DNA of 64,000 bases from assembly GCA_035559815.1 (NCBI GenBank), contig DATMAT010000063.1, positions 78,343 through 142,342 on the forward strand, read 5' to 3'. Shown one piece after another: positions 38,329-47,054 of the stretch (its first letter is position 1; the number at the start of each line of letters is the position of its first letter). The DNA comes from Thermodesulfobacteriota bacterium (GTDB lineage: Bacteria > Desulfobacterota_D > UBA1144 > Nemesobacterales > CSP1-2). Made by a program: the position numbers and the translations under genes. The notes under the pieces are model-generated. The model did no database searches. It was not told the DNA's origin and worked only from the letters and a program-made list of their open reading frames with translations.

Positions 38329-39082
38329 GGTTGCCAGGGGAGTTACCACCAACGAATTGATCTTTTCAGCTCATGTGGGTACAAATGACGAGGTATTTCC
38401 ACAAATTCTATGCCTTTATGTGCCAAAGGGCAGTAAAGTAGCTGATGTTACATTCGGCAAAGGGGTATTTTGGAAGCGAGTCAACTCAAAAGATTATGAC
38501 TTTTATCCATCAGATATTAAGGACGGAATCGATTGTAGAGAATTACCATATGACAATAATAGTTTTGATGCTGTAGTTTTTGACCCCCCTTACATGCATA
38601 CACCCGGCGGAACCGCTCATAATGGTCATCAGAATTATGAGGATTACTATAAGAATAATTGGAGCAGCAATTCAACCAAAAAGTATCATGAGGCAGTACT
38701 CGACCTTTATTTCACTGCCGCGAATGAGGCATGGAGGATTCTCCGTGGGGATGGAGTCTATATAATCAAGTGTCAAGATGAGGTTTGCGCCAACCGACAA
38801 AGACTTACTCATGTGGAAATCATAAATGAGTTAACACGAAAAGGCTTCGTAGTTGAGGATTTATTCGTTGTTGTTAGAAGGAATAAGCCCGGAGTAAGTC
38901 GGGTCCTAAAGCAAGTTCACGCTCGCAAAAACCATTCTTATTTCTTGGTCTTTAGGAAGGCGATGAAATCAAAGTATCAACCTCAAGGAAGAACTCACCA
39001 AATGGCCTTACACTTAAAGGAGGGAAAACCTCATTCAGTCGTGCATAAGAAGCGGGGACGTCGAGATAATAAATACGCTTAA
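38282..39082 (+). CDS. DNA methyltransferase (N4-cytosine/N6-adenine type, DPPY)
   Basis: About 266 residues. The SAM-binding motif reads [15 protein letters not shown], and the catalytic motif is [12 protein letters not shown], the DPPY form that methylates an exocyclic amino group of adenine or cytosine. The C-terminus is basic ([12 protein letters not shown]). AGGAGG is only 4 bases before ATG 38282; an ATG at 38258 is an alternative start. The gene begins inside the ribbon-helix-helix gene and its last 131 bases overlap the convergent nuclease candidate. This is the layout of a type II restriction-modification system. Target specificity cannot be read from sequence. Confidence 0.8.
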   Translation: MVATNNAKLRQKKTNRVARGVTTNELIFSAHVGTNDEVFPQILCLYVPKGSKVADVTFGKGVFWKRVNSKDYDFYPSDIKDGIDCRELPYDNNSFDAVVFDPPYMHTPGGTAHNGHQNYEDYYKNNWSSNSTKKYHEAVLDLYFTAANEAWRILRGDGVYIIKCQDEVCANRQRLTHVEIINELTRKGFVVEDLFVVVRRNKPGVSRVLKQVHARKNHSYFLVFRKAMKSKYQPQGRTHQMALHLKEGKPHSVVHKKRGRRDNKYA

Positions 39083-39821
39083 GTTGCGCAATGTGCATCT
39101 GATAAATTCGCCACTGGTCCGGTAGGCATATTTCAATAACTTCTCTTTTCTTAGTATCAGTCTTTGTTTCTGCAAGAATTACCGGAGTTCCGAGAAATCT
39201 GCCTGTGCCATAGACACCATCGAGAACCCGTTGGTGTGCCCATACTTGGATAACACGCTCACGCGTGGATGTTTTGATCGGAAGGTGAAATTTAGCTTGA
39301 TTAGGGCCTAGATCGAAAACATAATCTGTTGGCAAGTTTGTATTCATGTCAAGATTTAGTACAGGTAATCGAGTAATCGGATTAACTCCAAGGCGGGCTG
39401 CAAAAAGATGACCAATTAAATACTCGAAAAAAGTACCAGGAGTTTTTTGATCACCAGATTTTGTAAGATCGATCGCAGCAGAAAAACTTATCGCCAAGCA
39501 ATATATGACATTTGATATTCTTTTGACGGAAAGCGAACTAAAATCGCCGGTTCTAAGAGCGCGTAATAGGGCAAACCAGTCGTCAATTGATGGGTTGTAT
39601 AGTGTGTTGTTTATGGCTCTGCTAATCTTGTTTTTATATTGAAAGGCGAAGTATTTTTTACCTGGTATTTTAGAGTTAAGCTCGCAGCGTTTAAAACTAT
39701 CCAAAAATTTAGTCGATTCAATAAAAATGTCGGTTAATACATCGCTAACCCTGGTAGATTTGATATCTTTTATGAGATTTTTTTGAATTTGTCGATATAA
39801 ATCTTCTATCTTCTTTGACAT
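38952..39821 (-). CDS. Putative type II restriction endonuclease partner
   Basis: A 289-residue protein with no family name I can give. A likely PD-(D/E)XK-like core is DYVFDLG followed by [20 protein letters not shown] and later [10 protein letters not shown]. Asp, Glu and Lys are placed as in restriction enzymes. The N-terminal 100 residues are helical. It is encoded opposite and convergent to the methyltransferase, overlapping it by 131 bases. The pairing with a solitary DPPY methyltransferase is the main reason for the call. The stretch looks AT-richer than its neighbours, consistent with transfer. Confidence 0.65.
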   Translation of the reverse strand: MSKKIEDLYRQIQKNLIKDIKSTRVSDVLTDIFIESTKFLDSFKRCELNSKIPGKKYFAFQYKNKISRAINNTLYNPSIDDWFALLRALRTGDFSSLSVKRISNVIYCLAISFSAAIDLTKSGDQKTPGTFFEYLIGHLFAARLGVNPITRLPVLNLDMNTNLPTDYVFDLGPNQAKFHLPIKTSTRERVIQVWAHQRVLDGVYGTGRFLGTPVILAETKTDTKKREVIEICLPDQWRIYQMHIAQLKRIYYLDVPASYARLNEVFPPLSVRPFGEFFLEVDTLISSPS

Positions 39822-39966
39822 TTATTTCTAAAAATCGCTAGATAATTAAATTTCATATTATCATAAACAGTTATAGTTATCGATTTGGCAAGTTATATGT
39901 TGAGGTCAAGTCTCGATATAGGCATTAGTAGGATTTAAGCATAAGGACCTGTAGTGACTTATTAGG

Positions 39967-41238
39967 CTAACTTGCTTCCTCCTTGCAGCCACCCTCTTTG
40001 AGAATCTTCTCGATCTCGTATCCGGCGGCGATGCTGGCGATGCGCGAGATCAGTTGATAGGCGGGTGGAAAGAACCTATCACATTCTTTATTCCGGCAAG
40101 CTTCTTTGTCTTCGAAAGAGATGCAGGAGAATTCCATGCCCTTGGCGTTTAAGTTATCGAATTCACTTTTTCCCCTGTTTATCCGTAGAAAACCCCCCGC
40201 CACCTTAGCTTCGATAAGATAAACAACCGGTTCTCCTACAATGTTATCCTTAAACCGGAGTGTGGTGGGTATTCCCTCCTGGATTACCACGTCCCTTACC
40301 GGCTTCCCGCTTTTGGACACCCTCATACGCTTTCTTCCCTCGGCGTTGAGCGTCCTTATCTCTTCTCCACTGGGAACGCTTATCACCGCCATCCCATAGG
40401 TGCCCGAATTACTTTTCACGAATACGAATGGTTTTTCCTTGATTCCCCTCTTTTCATGTTCTTTCCTGAGTTTTTCAAGCATCATGTCTAAGGATGAAGC
40501 TACTCTCTCCCGGTCTTCCGGGTTGTCAAAATCAACGTCTATCTCCGGCATGGTTTCTATGGAGATTATCCAAGGGTCGATCTCCAGTATTTGGGCAAGC
40601 TCTTTAGCCAGCTTGTTGTAAAACTCAAAGTGAATGTTTTTCCTCCTGGTGTGCCATCCTATCTCTACCGGCGGCTCCACCGGCTGTATTATGTCCTTGA
40701 GGATTTTCGGGCATTTCGACGAGAAGTCGTTATTGATCAGAAGCAGATCCGGGACAAACCCGGAGATAAAGACCTTGTGTCTCTCCATTTTCGCTTTGAA
40801 GCCGATAACTTCCTGGCCGCTCGCTGTATCGAATTTCACTTCTTCTTGGTATAGCTCGTCGCTTACCAGTCCTACACCGACCTTATATCCCACGCTTTCC
40901 AGGATCCCTTTCAGCACGTGGATGTTTTCCCAGTAATGAAGGTTCCTGGTATGAAGCTCCGGGATTATGAGTATCTTTTTCACCCGGGGATACTTGCGAA
41001 GGAAATAGTCGTGAAAGAGGCTGGCGGTGCGCTCTCTAAAGATCGGGCAAAGGTTGTTAAACCCGGCCGGAAATATGTTCGTATCGACCGGTGTGATTTT
41101 GTGCCCGGAGACCCGGAGGTCAACCGAAGTATAGAGCGGAACGATAATTCTCTGGCAGTGCCCCTCTATCCATTCTTCTATCTGGTTACTTTTTGCGTCG
41201 ATGCTTTGATTGACCTTGTCCAGAAATTCCATAACCAT
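39967..41238 (-). CDS. gshA: Glutamate--cysteine ligase, Acidithiobacillus-type family
   Basis: A 423-residue enzyme catalysing the first step of glutathione synthesis. It belongs to the non-orthologous GshA family described from Acidithiobacillus ferrooxidans and some beta-proteobacteria. Recognisable segments are SVDLRVSGHKITPVDTNIFP, LIIPELHTRNLHYWENI, PPVEIGWHTRRKNIHFEFYN, FVFVKSNSGTYGMAVISV and EAKVAGGFLRINRGKSEFDN. A glutathione synthetase gene is not seen next to it. Its ATG follows directly on the stop of the RDD gene upstream (TAAATG), so the two are coupled. Family assignment rests on recalled motifs. Confidence 0.85.
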   Translation of the reverse strand: MVMEFLDKVNQSIDAKSNQIEEWIEGHCQRIIVPLYTSVDLRVSGHKITPVDTNIFPAGFNNLCPIFRERTASLFHDYFLRKYPRVKKILIIPELHTRNLHYWENIHVLKGILESVGYKVGVGLVSDELYQEEVKFDTASGQEVIGFKAKMERHKVFISGFVPDLLLINNDFSSKCPKILKDIIQPVEPPVEIGWHTRRKNIHFEFYNKLAKELAQILEIDPWIISIETMPEIDVDFDNPEDRERVASSLDMMLEKLRKEHEKRGIKEKPFVFVKSNSGTYGMAVISVPSGEEIRTLNAEGRKRMRVSKSGKPVRDVVIQEGIPTTLRFKDNIVGEPVVYLIEAKVAGGFLRINRGKSEFDNLNAKGMEFSCISFEDKEACRNKECDRFFPPAYQLISRIASIAAGYEIEKILKEGGCKEEAS

Positions 41239-41922
41239 TTATTCCCTCACCACATATGTTCCGGCGAATTTATCGTGCCAGGTTTGGCCCTTTTGGTCGA
41301 AAAGGGCCCAGATGAACCCGATAAAAAGGAAAATAGTGGATACGATATAGCCGACCCACCTTATAAAAGATTCCCTTAATCCGATCGATTCTCCGTCTTC
41401 CCGGATGACCCGAATTCCCAAGACCATTTTACCAATAGTTCTTCCCCCGAACCCCTGGAGGAAAACGAAGTAGGTAGAGCTCAGGAATAGCAAAACCAGA
41501 TAAACGGTCATCACCAGGTTAATAAAACCGGCAAAGCCCGTTTCTACGTCGCTGTCGGCGAAGTATAGCCCGGCCGCCAGAGTGACGGTGGTAATGCCGA
41601 AGAGTATTATTAAGTCGATTAAAAACGCCGCCCCTCTCGAGGCAAATCCGGCCAAGTCGAGGTCGAGTATTTCTTCCTCCACTGGAGATTCTGTAGGCTC
41701 GGCGAAAAGGGTCTCGTAACTAGGAGATGTAAAAAGTGGCGGCTGTTGTATGCTATCGTCGATAGTTTCCTCCTTTTGTCGTCTAGCAGTCTTCTCCCTG
41801 CCTGATTCCAGGGCATGTTCGTAGATGGTTTTATATCTCGGTTTTACATTCAGGGTGCGACCACATTTCTTGCAACTCTCAGCGTAATCAAATGTATGGT
41901 AACCGCATTTTGGGCACTTCAT
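41239..41922 (-). CDS. RDD-family membrane protein with N-terminal zinc ribbon
   Basis: 227 residues from ATG 41922. The N-terminus MKCPKCGYHTFDYAESCKKC carries two CxxC pairs, a zinc ribbon. A charged linker follows. From about residue 90 comes an RDD domain with three or four membrane segments (SRGAAFLIDLIILFGITTVT, GFGGRTIGKMVLGIRVIRED, SFIRWVGYIVSTIFLFIGFI). RDD proteins are membrane proteins of mostly unknown or transport-related function. The gene is directly upstream of gshA with no spacing. A longer start at 41964 is possible but would place 14 extra residues before the ribbon. Confidence 0.8.
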   Translation of the reverse strand: MKCPKCGYHTFDYAESCKKCGRTLNVKPRYKTIYEHALESGREKTARRQKEETIDDSIQQPPLFTSPSYETLFAEPTESPVEEEILDLDLAGFASRGAAFLIDLIILFGITTVTLAAGLYFADSDVETGFAGFINLVMTVYLVLLFLSSTYFVFLQGFGGRTIGKMVLGIRVIREDGESIGLRESFIRWVGYIVSTIFLFIGFIWALFDQKGQTWHDKFAGTYVVRE

Positions 41923-42021
41923 CTTTTTTACTGACTGAGAAGTATAACCTAGTGAAAATGGCAATTAAAGAATTAGTATGAGCCCAAATCATATATGTTC
42001 AAATGACATATGAAAGCTTCT

Positions 42022-42345
42022 AGAAATGGGATTGCTTCGGTCGTGGAATTTATCCCTTCGGTCCGGTCACCCTTCGTCTCCGCTCAGGGTGAAGGGATGT
42101 TACTGTGAGCTTTATCCTCCTTCTTCATGGTGAGCCTTTCGGCTACGCTTAAGATAAACTCAGTTGAACCATGAGCCCTTCGATAAACTGACGAAGGACT
42201 TCCTCGCAATCCACACCTAAAGGTATCCCGACTCTCAACTCTCACTACTCGCGATTACCTACCCTTCCCGTCATTGCGAGCGTTGTGGTTCCCGGAAGTC
42301 CCTCCCTCTTCATCGCTACCCCAGATCCCGCGAAGCAATCTCTTA
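42022..42345. repeat. Dispersed intergenic repeat cluster, family A
   Basis: This occupies most of the 587-base gene-free region upstream of the RDD gene. It starts GGGATTGCTTCGGTCGTGGA, includes CTCGCAATCCAC and the inverse CGTCATTGCGAGCG, and ends GCGAAGCAATCTC. These outer and inner units match the element at 6426-6716. Between them are fragments such as GAGCCCTTCGATAAACTGAC related to 28115. No protein gene is credible here. Confidence 0.7.
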
Positions 42346-42423
42346 GTTTGGACAAGTCGAGATGGGTATTACAAAAAAGTCCTGCTTAATTGACTCGATT
42401 ATCGACGTATATCGATTTTACTG

Positions 42424-42451
42424 GTAGGGGCAATTCACCAATTGCCCCTAC
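42424..42451. terminator. 12-bp perfect hairpin downstream of the Dsb gene
   Basis: GTAGGGGCAATT (42424-42435), loop CACC, AATTGCCCCTAC (42440-42451). It lies 58 bases past the end of the Dsb fusion gene on the minus strand. The stem is strong but without a clear U-run. It may be a terminator or a dispersed repeat unit like the one at 31371. Confidence 0.4.
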
Positions 42452-42509
42452 TCTCGAAAAGTTAAACTAGCTAAGGTGGCAGATAAACTAGGTATAGAAA
42501 AGTGAGTTA

Positions 42510-43499
42510 TCAGGATTCTCCGGCCAAGCTCGCCTCTATAGCCGCCTTTAGGCCCTCTGCATTAGCTCCGGGCACCGGCATACCGTTGACGATAAAGGTA
42601 GGGGTCGAGTTCACCCCGACGGACTGACCCTCCTTAATCTCGCTCTGAACCCGGCTAGCAATTTCCTGGGAGCTGAAGCAGGCCTCGAACTTTCCCTGGT
42701 CTAGCCCTACTTCTTTGGCGTAGGTTTTGAATTGCTCCTTTGATTTTTCCACTGTGATCTCTTTTTGCTTCTCAAACACCTTATCGTGAAACTCCCAGAA
42801 ATTGTCGTTTCCCTGCTGATAAGCACATACCGATGCTATGGCTGCGTCCATGGCCCAAGGGTGGTTGGGCAGTGGGAACTGTTTAAAAACGAGCTTCACC
42901 TTACCCTTATACTGTTCTAAGATTTGCGGAAGCATATCCGTGGCCCTTTTGCAGAACGGACACTGAAAGTCCGAATACTCGACAATAGTAACCTTTGCCT
43001 CTTCCTCCCCTTTAATCGGGACGTCTTTTAGAGAAATCTTTTTCATGGTCTCTTCGAGAGGATTTACCGTAGAATCAACCAACTCGCCCAGTATCAGATA
43101 CTTTCCGTCTTTACTCATGAGGACAGGAAGGGGTTGACGTCCGAAAGGCAGCTCCCCCGTCTTTATGTCGGCCACCTGGGTATCCTTAAACTTTGTAGTG
43201 TCTATCGGCTCTCCCAGGATCACGTATCTGCCGTCCTGGCTGACCATGAAAGGGATGTCGGCGTTGCCCCTGCTCGTTTGTATATCAAAGCGCCCTTTTC
43301 TGAATCCTTTGATCGGGCTTTGTTCGTAGCCGCTTATTTGTATTTTAGCATCCGCGGGCAGGCGCGCCCCCAATCTCCTCTTTATGAAGAGTTCGAGTTT
43401 TTTAGACTCCTCCGGCGATACCTTCTGGGCGAATACCTGGGTATCCACGGCGAAAAGCGATAAAAGTAGAAAGGCTATACTTAAATGTCTTAAGCTCAT
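42510..43499 (-). CDS. DsbA-type thiol:disulfide oxidoreductase with a duplicated N-terminal domain
   Basis: A 329-residue periplasmic protein. A signal peptide (residues 1-24, ending VFAQ) is followed by a novel-looking N-terminal domain (about 26-145) with two SxDGxYxxLGExxD units (SQDGRYVILGEPID, SKDGKYLILGELVD). The thioredoxin-fold domain starts near residue 150 and carries the active site CPFC (Cys180-Cys183) and the cis-Pro loop NSTPTFIVNG. It should form or shuffle disulfides in exported proteins. The N-terminal domain also occurs alone in the next gene upstream, 44 bases away. A dsbB-type partner is not visible. Confidence 0.85.
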   Translation of the reverse strand: MSLRHLSIAFLLLSLFAVDTQVFAQKVSPEESKKLELFIKRRLGARLPADAKIQISGYEQSPIKGFRKGRFDIQTSRGNADIPFMVSQDGRYVILGEPIDTTKFKDTQVADIKTGELPFGRQPLPVLMSKDGKYLILGELVDSTVNPLEETMKKISLKDVPIKGEEEAKVTIVEYSDFQCPFCKRATDMLPQILEQYKGKVKLVFKQFPLPNHPWAMDAAIASVCAYQQGNDNFWEFHDKVFEKQKEITVEKSKEQFKTYAKEVGLDQGKFEACFSSQEIASRVQSEIKEGQSVGVNSTPTFIVNGMPVPGANAEGLKAAIEASLAGES

Positions 43500-43543
43500 T
43501 TCTTTCCTCCTTGGAATTTTATTTTGTTTTGGAATTTTGACAA

Positions 43544-43993
43544 TTAATTAGGTGTACTGGCTTTAAAGTCGATTAATTCCCCAAGCATGAGGTATCTCCC
43601 ATCTGCGCTCATCAACACTGGAATTTGCTGACGTCCTATGGGTATTGCCCCCTTCTTCAGTCCTCCCACCCCGGTATCGGTAAAGGTTTTTGTGTCTATC
43701 GACTCGGCGATGATTATGTACCTGCCGTCCTGGCTAATGAGGAACGGAATGTTTCCGGATTTACCGGAAGCCTCGATCACAAAATCCCCCTTTTTAAAGC
43801 CGTTAATAGGGCTTTCCTGGTATCCGTTTACTGAAATCTTGGCATCTTTGGGCATCTTTGTGTCCAGGGTTTTCCGGAAAAAGGCTTCAAGCCTTTTGGC
43901 TTCTTCGCCCGGTATTGTCTCGGCGTCCGCCTTAACTCCGGACAGCAAAACGGCAAAACTAAAAAGCATTATAAGCGCTAAAATTATCCTCAT
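43544..43993 (-). CDS. Exported single-domain paralogue of the Dsb N-terminal region
   Basis: 149 residues. A signal peptide (MRIILALIMLFSFAVLLSGV) leads into a domain homologous to residues 26-145 of the neighbouring Dsb fusion: IPGEEAKRLEAFFRKTLDTK, GYQESPINGFKKGDFVI, SQDGRYIIIAESID and SADGRYLMLGELID align directly with it. It has no thioredoxin domain and no Cys pair. ATG 43993 is chosen for its GAGGG site 8 bases upstream; 44008 is an alternative. It probably assists or competes with the Dsb protein. That role is inference. Confidence 0.75.
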   Translation of the reverse strand: MRIILALIMLFSFAVLLSGVKADAETIPGEEAKRLEAFFRKTLDTKMPKDAKISVNGYQESPINGFKKGDFVIEASGKSGNIPFLISQDGRYIIIAESIDTKTFTDTGVGGLKKGAIPIGRQQIPVLMSADGRYLMLGELIDFKASTPN

Positions 43994-44081
43994 TGATTCA
44001 ACCCTCAAATTTATAAGCTTAAACTATACCACTGATGCTATGGAAATCAAAAGATTTAAATAAACGTATTGGAAAATCCTT

Positions 44082-45389
44082 TCACCTTTTACCGGTTTTA
44101 GAGAACACCCTATCGAAGATATAATCAACGCTTTTTAAATCATTGGACAGGTCAAAGCACTCCTCTACCTCCTCAGGAGACATAAAATTCCGGATGTTTT
44201 GGTCATTCAAGAGTAATTGCTTAAAGTTCTCCTTTCTTTCCCAGCTTCTCATGGCGTTTTTCTGCACCAGCTCATAAGCTTCCTCCCGGGTTAGCCCTTT
44301 GTCCACCAGTTTAAGAAGCACCTTCTGGGAGAAAATAAGACCACCGGTAAGCCAGATGTTCTTTTCCATGTTTTCGGGATAAATATTCAGGGATTCGAGC
44401 ACATGTTTTAGCCTATCCAGCATGAAGTCTACCAGGATATTGGCATCGGGCCCTATTACCCTCTCCACGGAGGAGTGGCTTATGTCCCGTTCATGCCAGA
44501 GGGCTATGTTTTCGAGCGCGGATAGGGCATAAGAACGTACTAACCTGGAGAGGCCGCAGAGGTTCTCCGAAAGTATAGGGTTTCTCTTATGGGGCATGGC
44601 CGATGAACCCTTCTGCCCTTCGGTAAAAGGCTCTTCCAGCTCCAACACCTCGGTTCTTTGAAAGTGCCTGATCTGGAGGGCTATCTTCTCGATTGTCGAG
44701 GCTATGATAGAAAGCGTGAGGAAATACTCGGCGTGTATATCCCGCTGGACTATCTGGGTAGAAATCTTGGCCGGTTTGAGTCCGAGGAGCTGGCAAACTT
44801 CTTCCTCGACAAGGGGTGTGATGTTTGCGAAGGTTCCCACCGCTCCTGAAATCTTCCCCACGCTTATAACCTCCCGTGCCCTTTCCATCCTGTCCAAGTT
44901 CCTTTTCATTTCGTCGTACCAGAGGGCAAATACCAGACCCAAGGTAGTCGGCTCTGCATGGATCCCATGTGTCCTGCCAATCATGGGAGTGTGTTTATAC
45001 TTAAAGGCCAGTTCCTTTAGAACTTTGATCACTCCTTTTATATCATCGATTATTATGTCTCCCGAATCTCTCAGTTGCAGTGCAAAAGCGGTATCCAGAA
45101 CGTCAGAGGACGTAAGTCCAAGGTGGATATATCGCGCTTCGTTCCCTACATGCTCGGACACTGCGGTGAGAAAGGCTATCAGGTCGTGCTTCAAGGTCCT
45201 CTCGAGTTCGTTGATGCGCTCTAAATCAAATCTCGCACTTTTTTTAATTTTTTCTAAAGCGTCGAGTGGTATTCTGCCTAGTTTTGCCCAAGCCTCGCAC
45301 GCGGCGATCTCCACCCTTAGCCAGTTTTCATACTTGGCCTGGTCGCTCCAGATCTTTGACATTTCTGGTCGTGAATATCTGGAAATCAA
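44082..45389 (-). CDS. purB: Adenylosuccinate lyase
   Basis: A 435-residue homotetrameric lyase acting twice in purine synthesis (SAICAR and adenylosuccinate cleavage). The superfamily signature is QKGSSAMPHKRNPILSE. Other conserved stretches are GLTSSDVLDTAFALQL, MIGRTHGIHAEPTTLGL and HERDISHSSVERVIGPDA. The start MISRYSRPEMSKIWSD is a standard PurB N-terminus. It overlaps the hydrolase gene upstream by 4 bases and is probably cotranscribed with it. Confidence 0.97.
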   Translation of the reverse strand: MISRYSRPEMSKIWSDQAKYENWLRVEIAACEAWAKLGRIPLDALEKIKKSARFDLERINELERTLKHDLIAFLTAVSEHVGNEARYIHLGLTSSDVLDTAFALQLRDSGDIIIDDIKGVIKVLKELAFKYKHTPMIGRTHGIHAEPTTLGLVFALWYDEMKRNLDRMERAREVISVGKISGAVGTFANITPLVEEEVCQLLGLKPAKISTQIVQRDIHAEYFLTLSIIASTIEKIALQIRHFQRTEVLELEEPFTEGQKGSSAMPHKRNPILSENLCGLSRLVRSYALSALENIALWHERDISHSSVERVIGPDANILVDFMLDRLKHVLESLNIYPENMEKNIWLTGGLIFSQKVLLKLVDKGLTREEAYELVQKNAMRSWERKENFKQLLLNDQNIRNFMSPEEVEECFDLSNDLKSVDYIFDRVFSKTGKR

Positions 45390-46138
45390 ATCCTTATAAC
45401 CTCTCCCCGGGTTTTTCTTGGGGCTACTGAGAGCATTACATCAACCGCCCCGTTACCGGACAGTGTGGATGAAGCGGCTTGAAGGGCGATGTTAGGCCTG
45501 TTGTTTACCTCGCTAAGGTGAGCGAGTATGACATGGGATAGTCCGTCGTGTATCAGGTTTTTGAGTAGTCCGGCCGCCTCGGTGTTCGAGAGATGGCCCA
45601 GGCGGCTCTTTATTCTCTGCTTTAAATCCCAGGGATAGGAGCTGTAAAGGAGCATTCTCTCGTCGTGATTAAACTCTAGTAAAAGGAGATCCGACCCCTT
45701 TAACCTCTCTCTGACCAATGAAGTTACAGACCCGATATCGGTTACTATACCCAACTTTTTATGGTCTGTCTCGACGGTGAATCCCACCGGGTCTAGGGCG
45801 TCGTGCGGGACCGGGAATGAAGAGATTAAAAGGTCATTCAAAGAGAAGGGGGAACCGGCCTCGAATTCCCTTAGGTCTTTGACTTTATCCTTCCAGATAG
45901 ACACTGTGGCCGAGGCTACATAAACTGGCTTCTCGATGAAGGGAAGCGCCACAGCGTGGTCGGTATGCTCGTGTGTGATAATTACTGCATCGATATCGGA
46001 CATCTTTAGGTCTAGGGTGTCGAGCCTCGCTATAATCTGTTTGAGGCTTATACCGGCGTCCACAAGAATACTGGTCTTCTCCGTGGCAACCAGAAGACAG
46101 TTCCCCGAGCTACCGCTGGCGAGAGTGCATATTATCAT
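45386..46138 (-). CDS. MBL-fold metallo-hydrolase, WalJ/YycJ-like
   Basis: A 250-residue metallo-beta-lactamase-fold protein. It starts MIICTLASGSSGNCLLVATE, the typical YycJ opening. The metal motif is VIITHEHTDHAVALP. Further conserved parts are LGIVTDIGSVTSLV, LLLEFNHDERML and HLSNTEAAGLLKNL. Relatives are predicted exonucleases linked to DNA repair or cell-wall signalling. It overlaps purB by 4 bases and is divergent from the lipoprotein gene. Confidence 0.88.
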   Translation of the reverse strand: MIICTLASGSSGNCLLVATEKTSILVDAGISLKQIIARLDTLDLKMSDIDAVIITHEHTDHAVALPFIEKPVYVASATVSIWKDKVKDLREFEAGSPFSLNDLLISSFPVPHDALDPVGFTVETDHKKLGIVTDIGSVTSLVRERLKGSDLLLLEFNHDERMLLYSSYPWDLKQRIKSRLGHLSNTEAAGLLKNLIHDGLSHVILAHLSEVNNRPNIALQAASSTLSGNGAVDVMLSVAPRKTRGEVIRI

Positions 46139-46282
46139 CAGTCCTGGCGAGGCCTTTACGGATAGTAGTATGAGTGGACTGAACTCTACTTGTCAACCCT
46201 GTCCATTGCGCTGTCCATGGCGCACTTTAGTTAATTTAAAATTCGTATAAAATTATGGCTAATAATAAAAAGGAGGATAAAT

Positions 46283-46828
46283 ATGATACGCTCGGAGTTA
46301 AAGGCGGGTTTAGTACCTGTTTTAATATTGTTTTTTTTCATATTTAACGCCTGTGCACCAACTAATACAATCATCTATAAACAGCCGGAAGGCGCCGTTA
46401 CCGGGTATGATACCATCGAGATTCCCAACTTCGATAAGACCGATAAGGAGTGGGTTCCTTATGATTCTTATACGGAGATTCCGGATATGCTGGCGGAAAG
46501 GCTGAGGAGCACGAACCAATTCAGAGAAATCATCCGCTCGGAATCCGACGACACATCCTCGAACCGGGTTCTTCTGGTGAGAGGCACTGTGACCGGGTTC
46601 AAACGGGGCTGCAAGTTCTGTGAGTGGTTTTCACTCGGGATTAACGATAAGGGAAAGGGCTCTGTGTCGGTGTGGGTAAAGTTAATTGATAAAGCTACCG
46701 GCAATACCATAACCGATGCCGGCATAGAGGGAAGGGCTACAAAGCCGGGATATGGAAAAAGCAGATATGTCCGGGTCGTGGATGAGATAGTGAACCTTAT
46801 AGAGAATGCGAACGGAAAAAAATCATAA
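46283..46828 (+). CDS. Lipoprotein, DUF4410-like
   Basis: 181 residues. An N-terminal hydrophobic stretch (LVPVLILFFFIFNAC) ends at a Cys that would be lipidated, although the lipobox FNAC is not ideal. The body shows a beta-rich pattern with IEIPNFDKTDKEWVPY, a helix with MLAERLRSTNQFREI, then VLLVRGTVTGFKRG. It resembles DUF4410-type outer-membrane-associated lipoproteins. A possible ribosome binding site is GGAGG just before the ATG. Its function is unknown. Confidence 0.65.
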   Translation: MIRSELKAGLVPVLILFFFIFNACAPTNTIIYKQPEGAVTGYDTIEIPNFDKTDKEWVPYDSYTEIPDMLAERLRSTNQFREIIRSESDDTSSNRVLLVRGTVTGFKRGCKFCEWFSLGINDKGKGSVSVWVKLIDKATGNTITDAGIEGRATKPGYGKSRYVRVVDEIVNLIENANGKKS

Positions 46829-47054
46829 GAAATTAGGTTAAAAATAAAATTACCCTATCGCCTTTGCCATACCGGTTTGTAGTCGTTATCTATTAGGCCC
46901 AGTAACAGGATGAAGGAAAATGGCTAATCGAAGATTTCAGAACGGGAACGGAATTAGAAGGACAGATGGATGTGGCTCAAACAATCGGGACCGAGCTAAA
47001 ACCTAATACTTAACATTACTTCGAGCAAAGGGTAGGGAAAGGGGAGAGGTAGCT

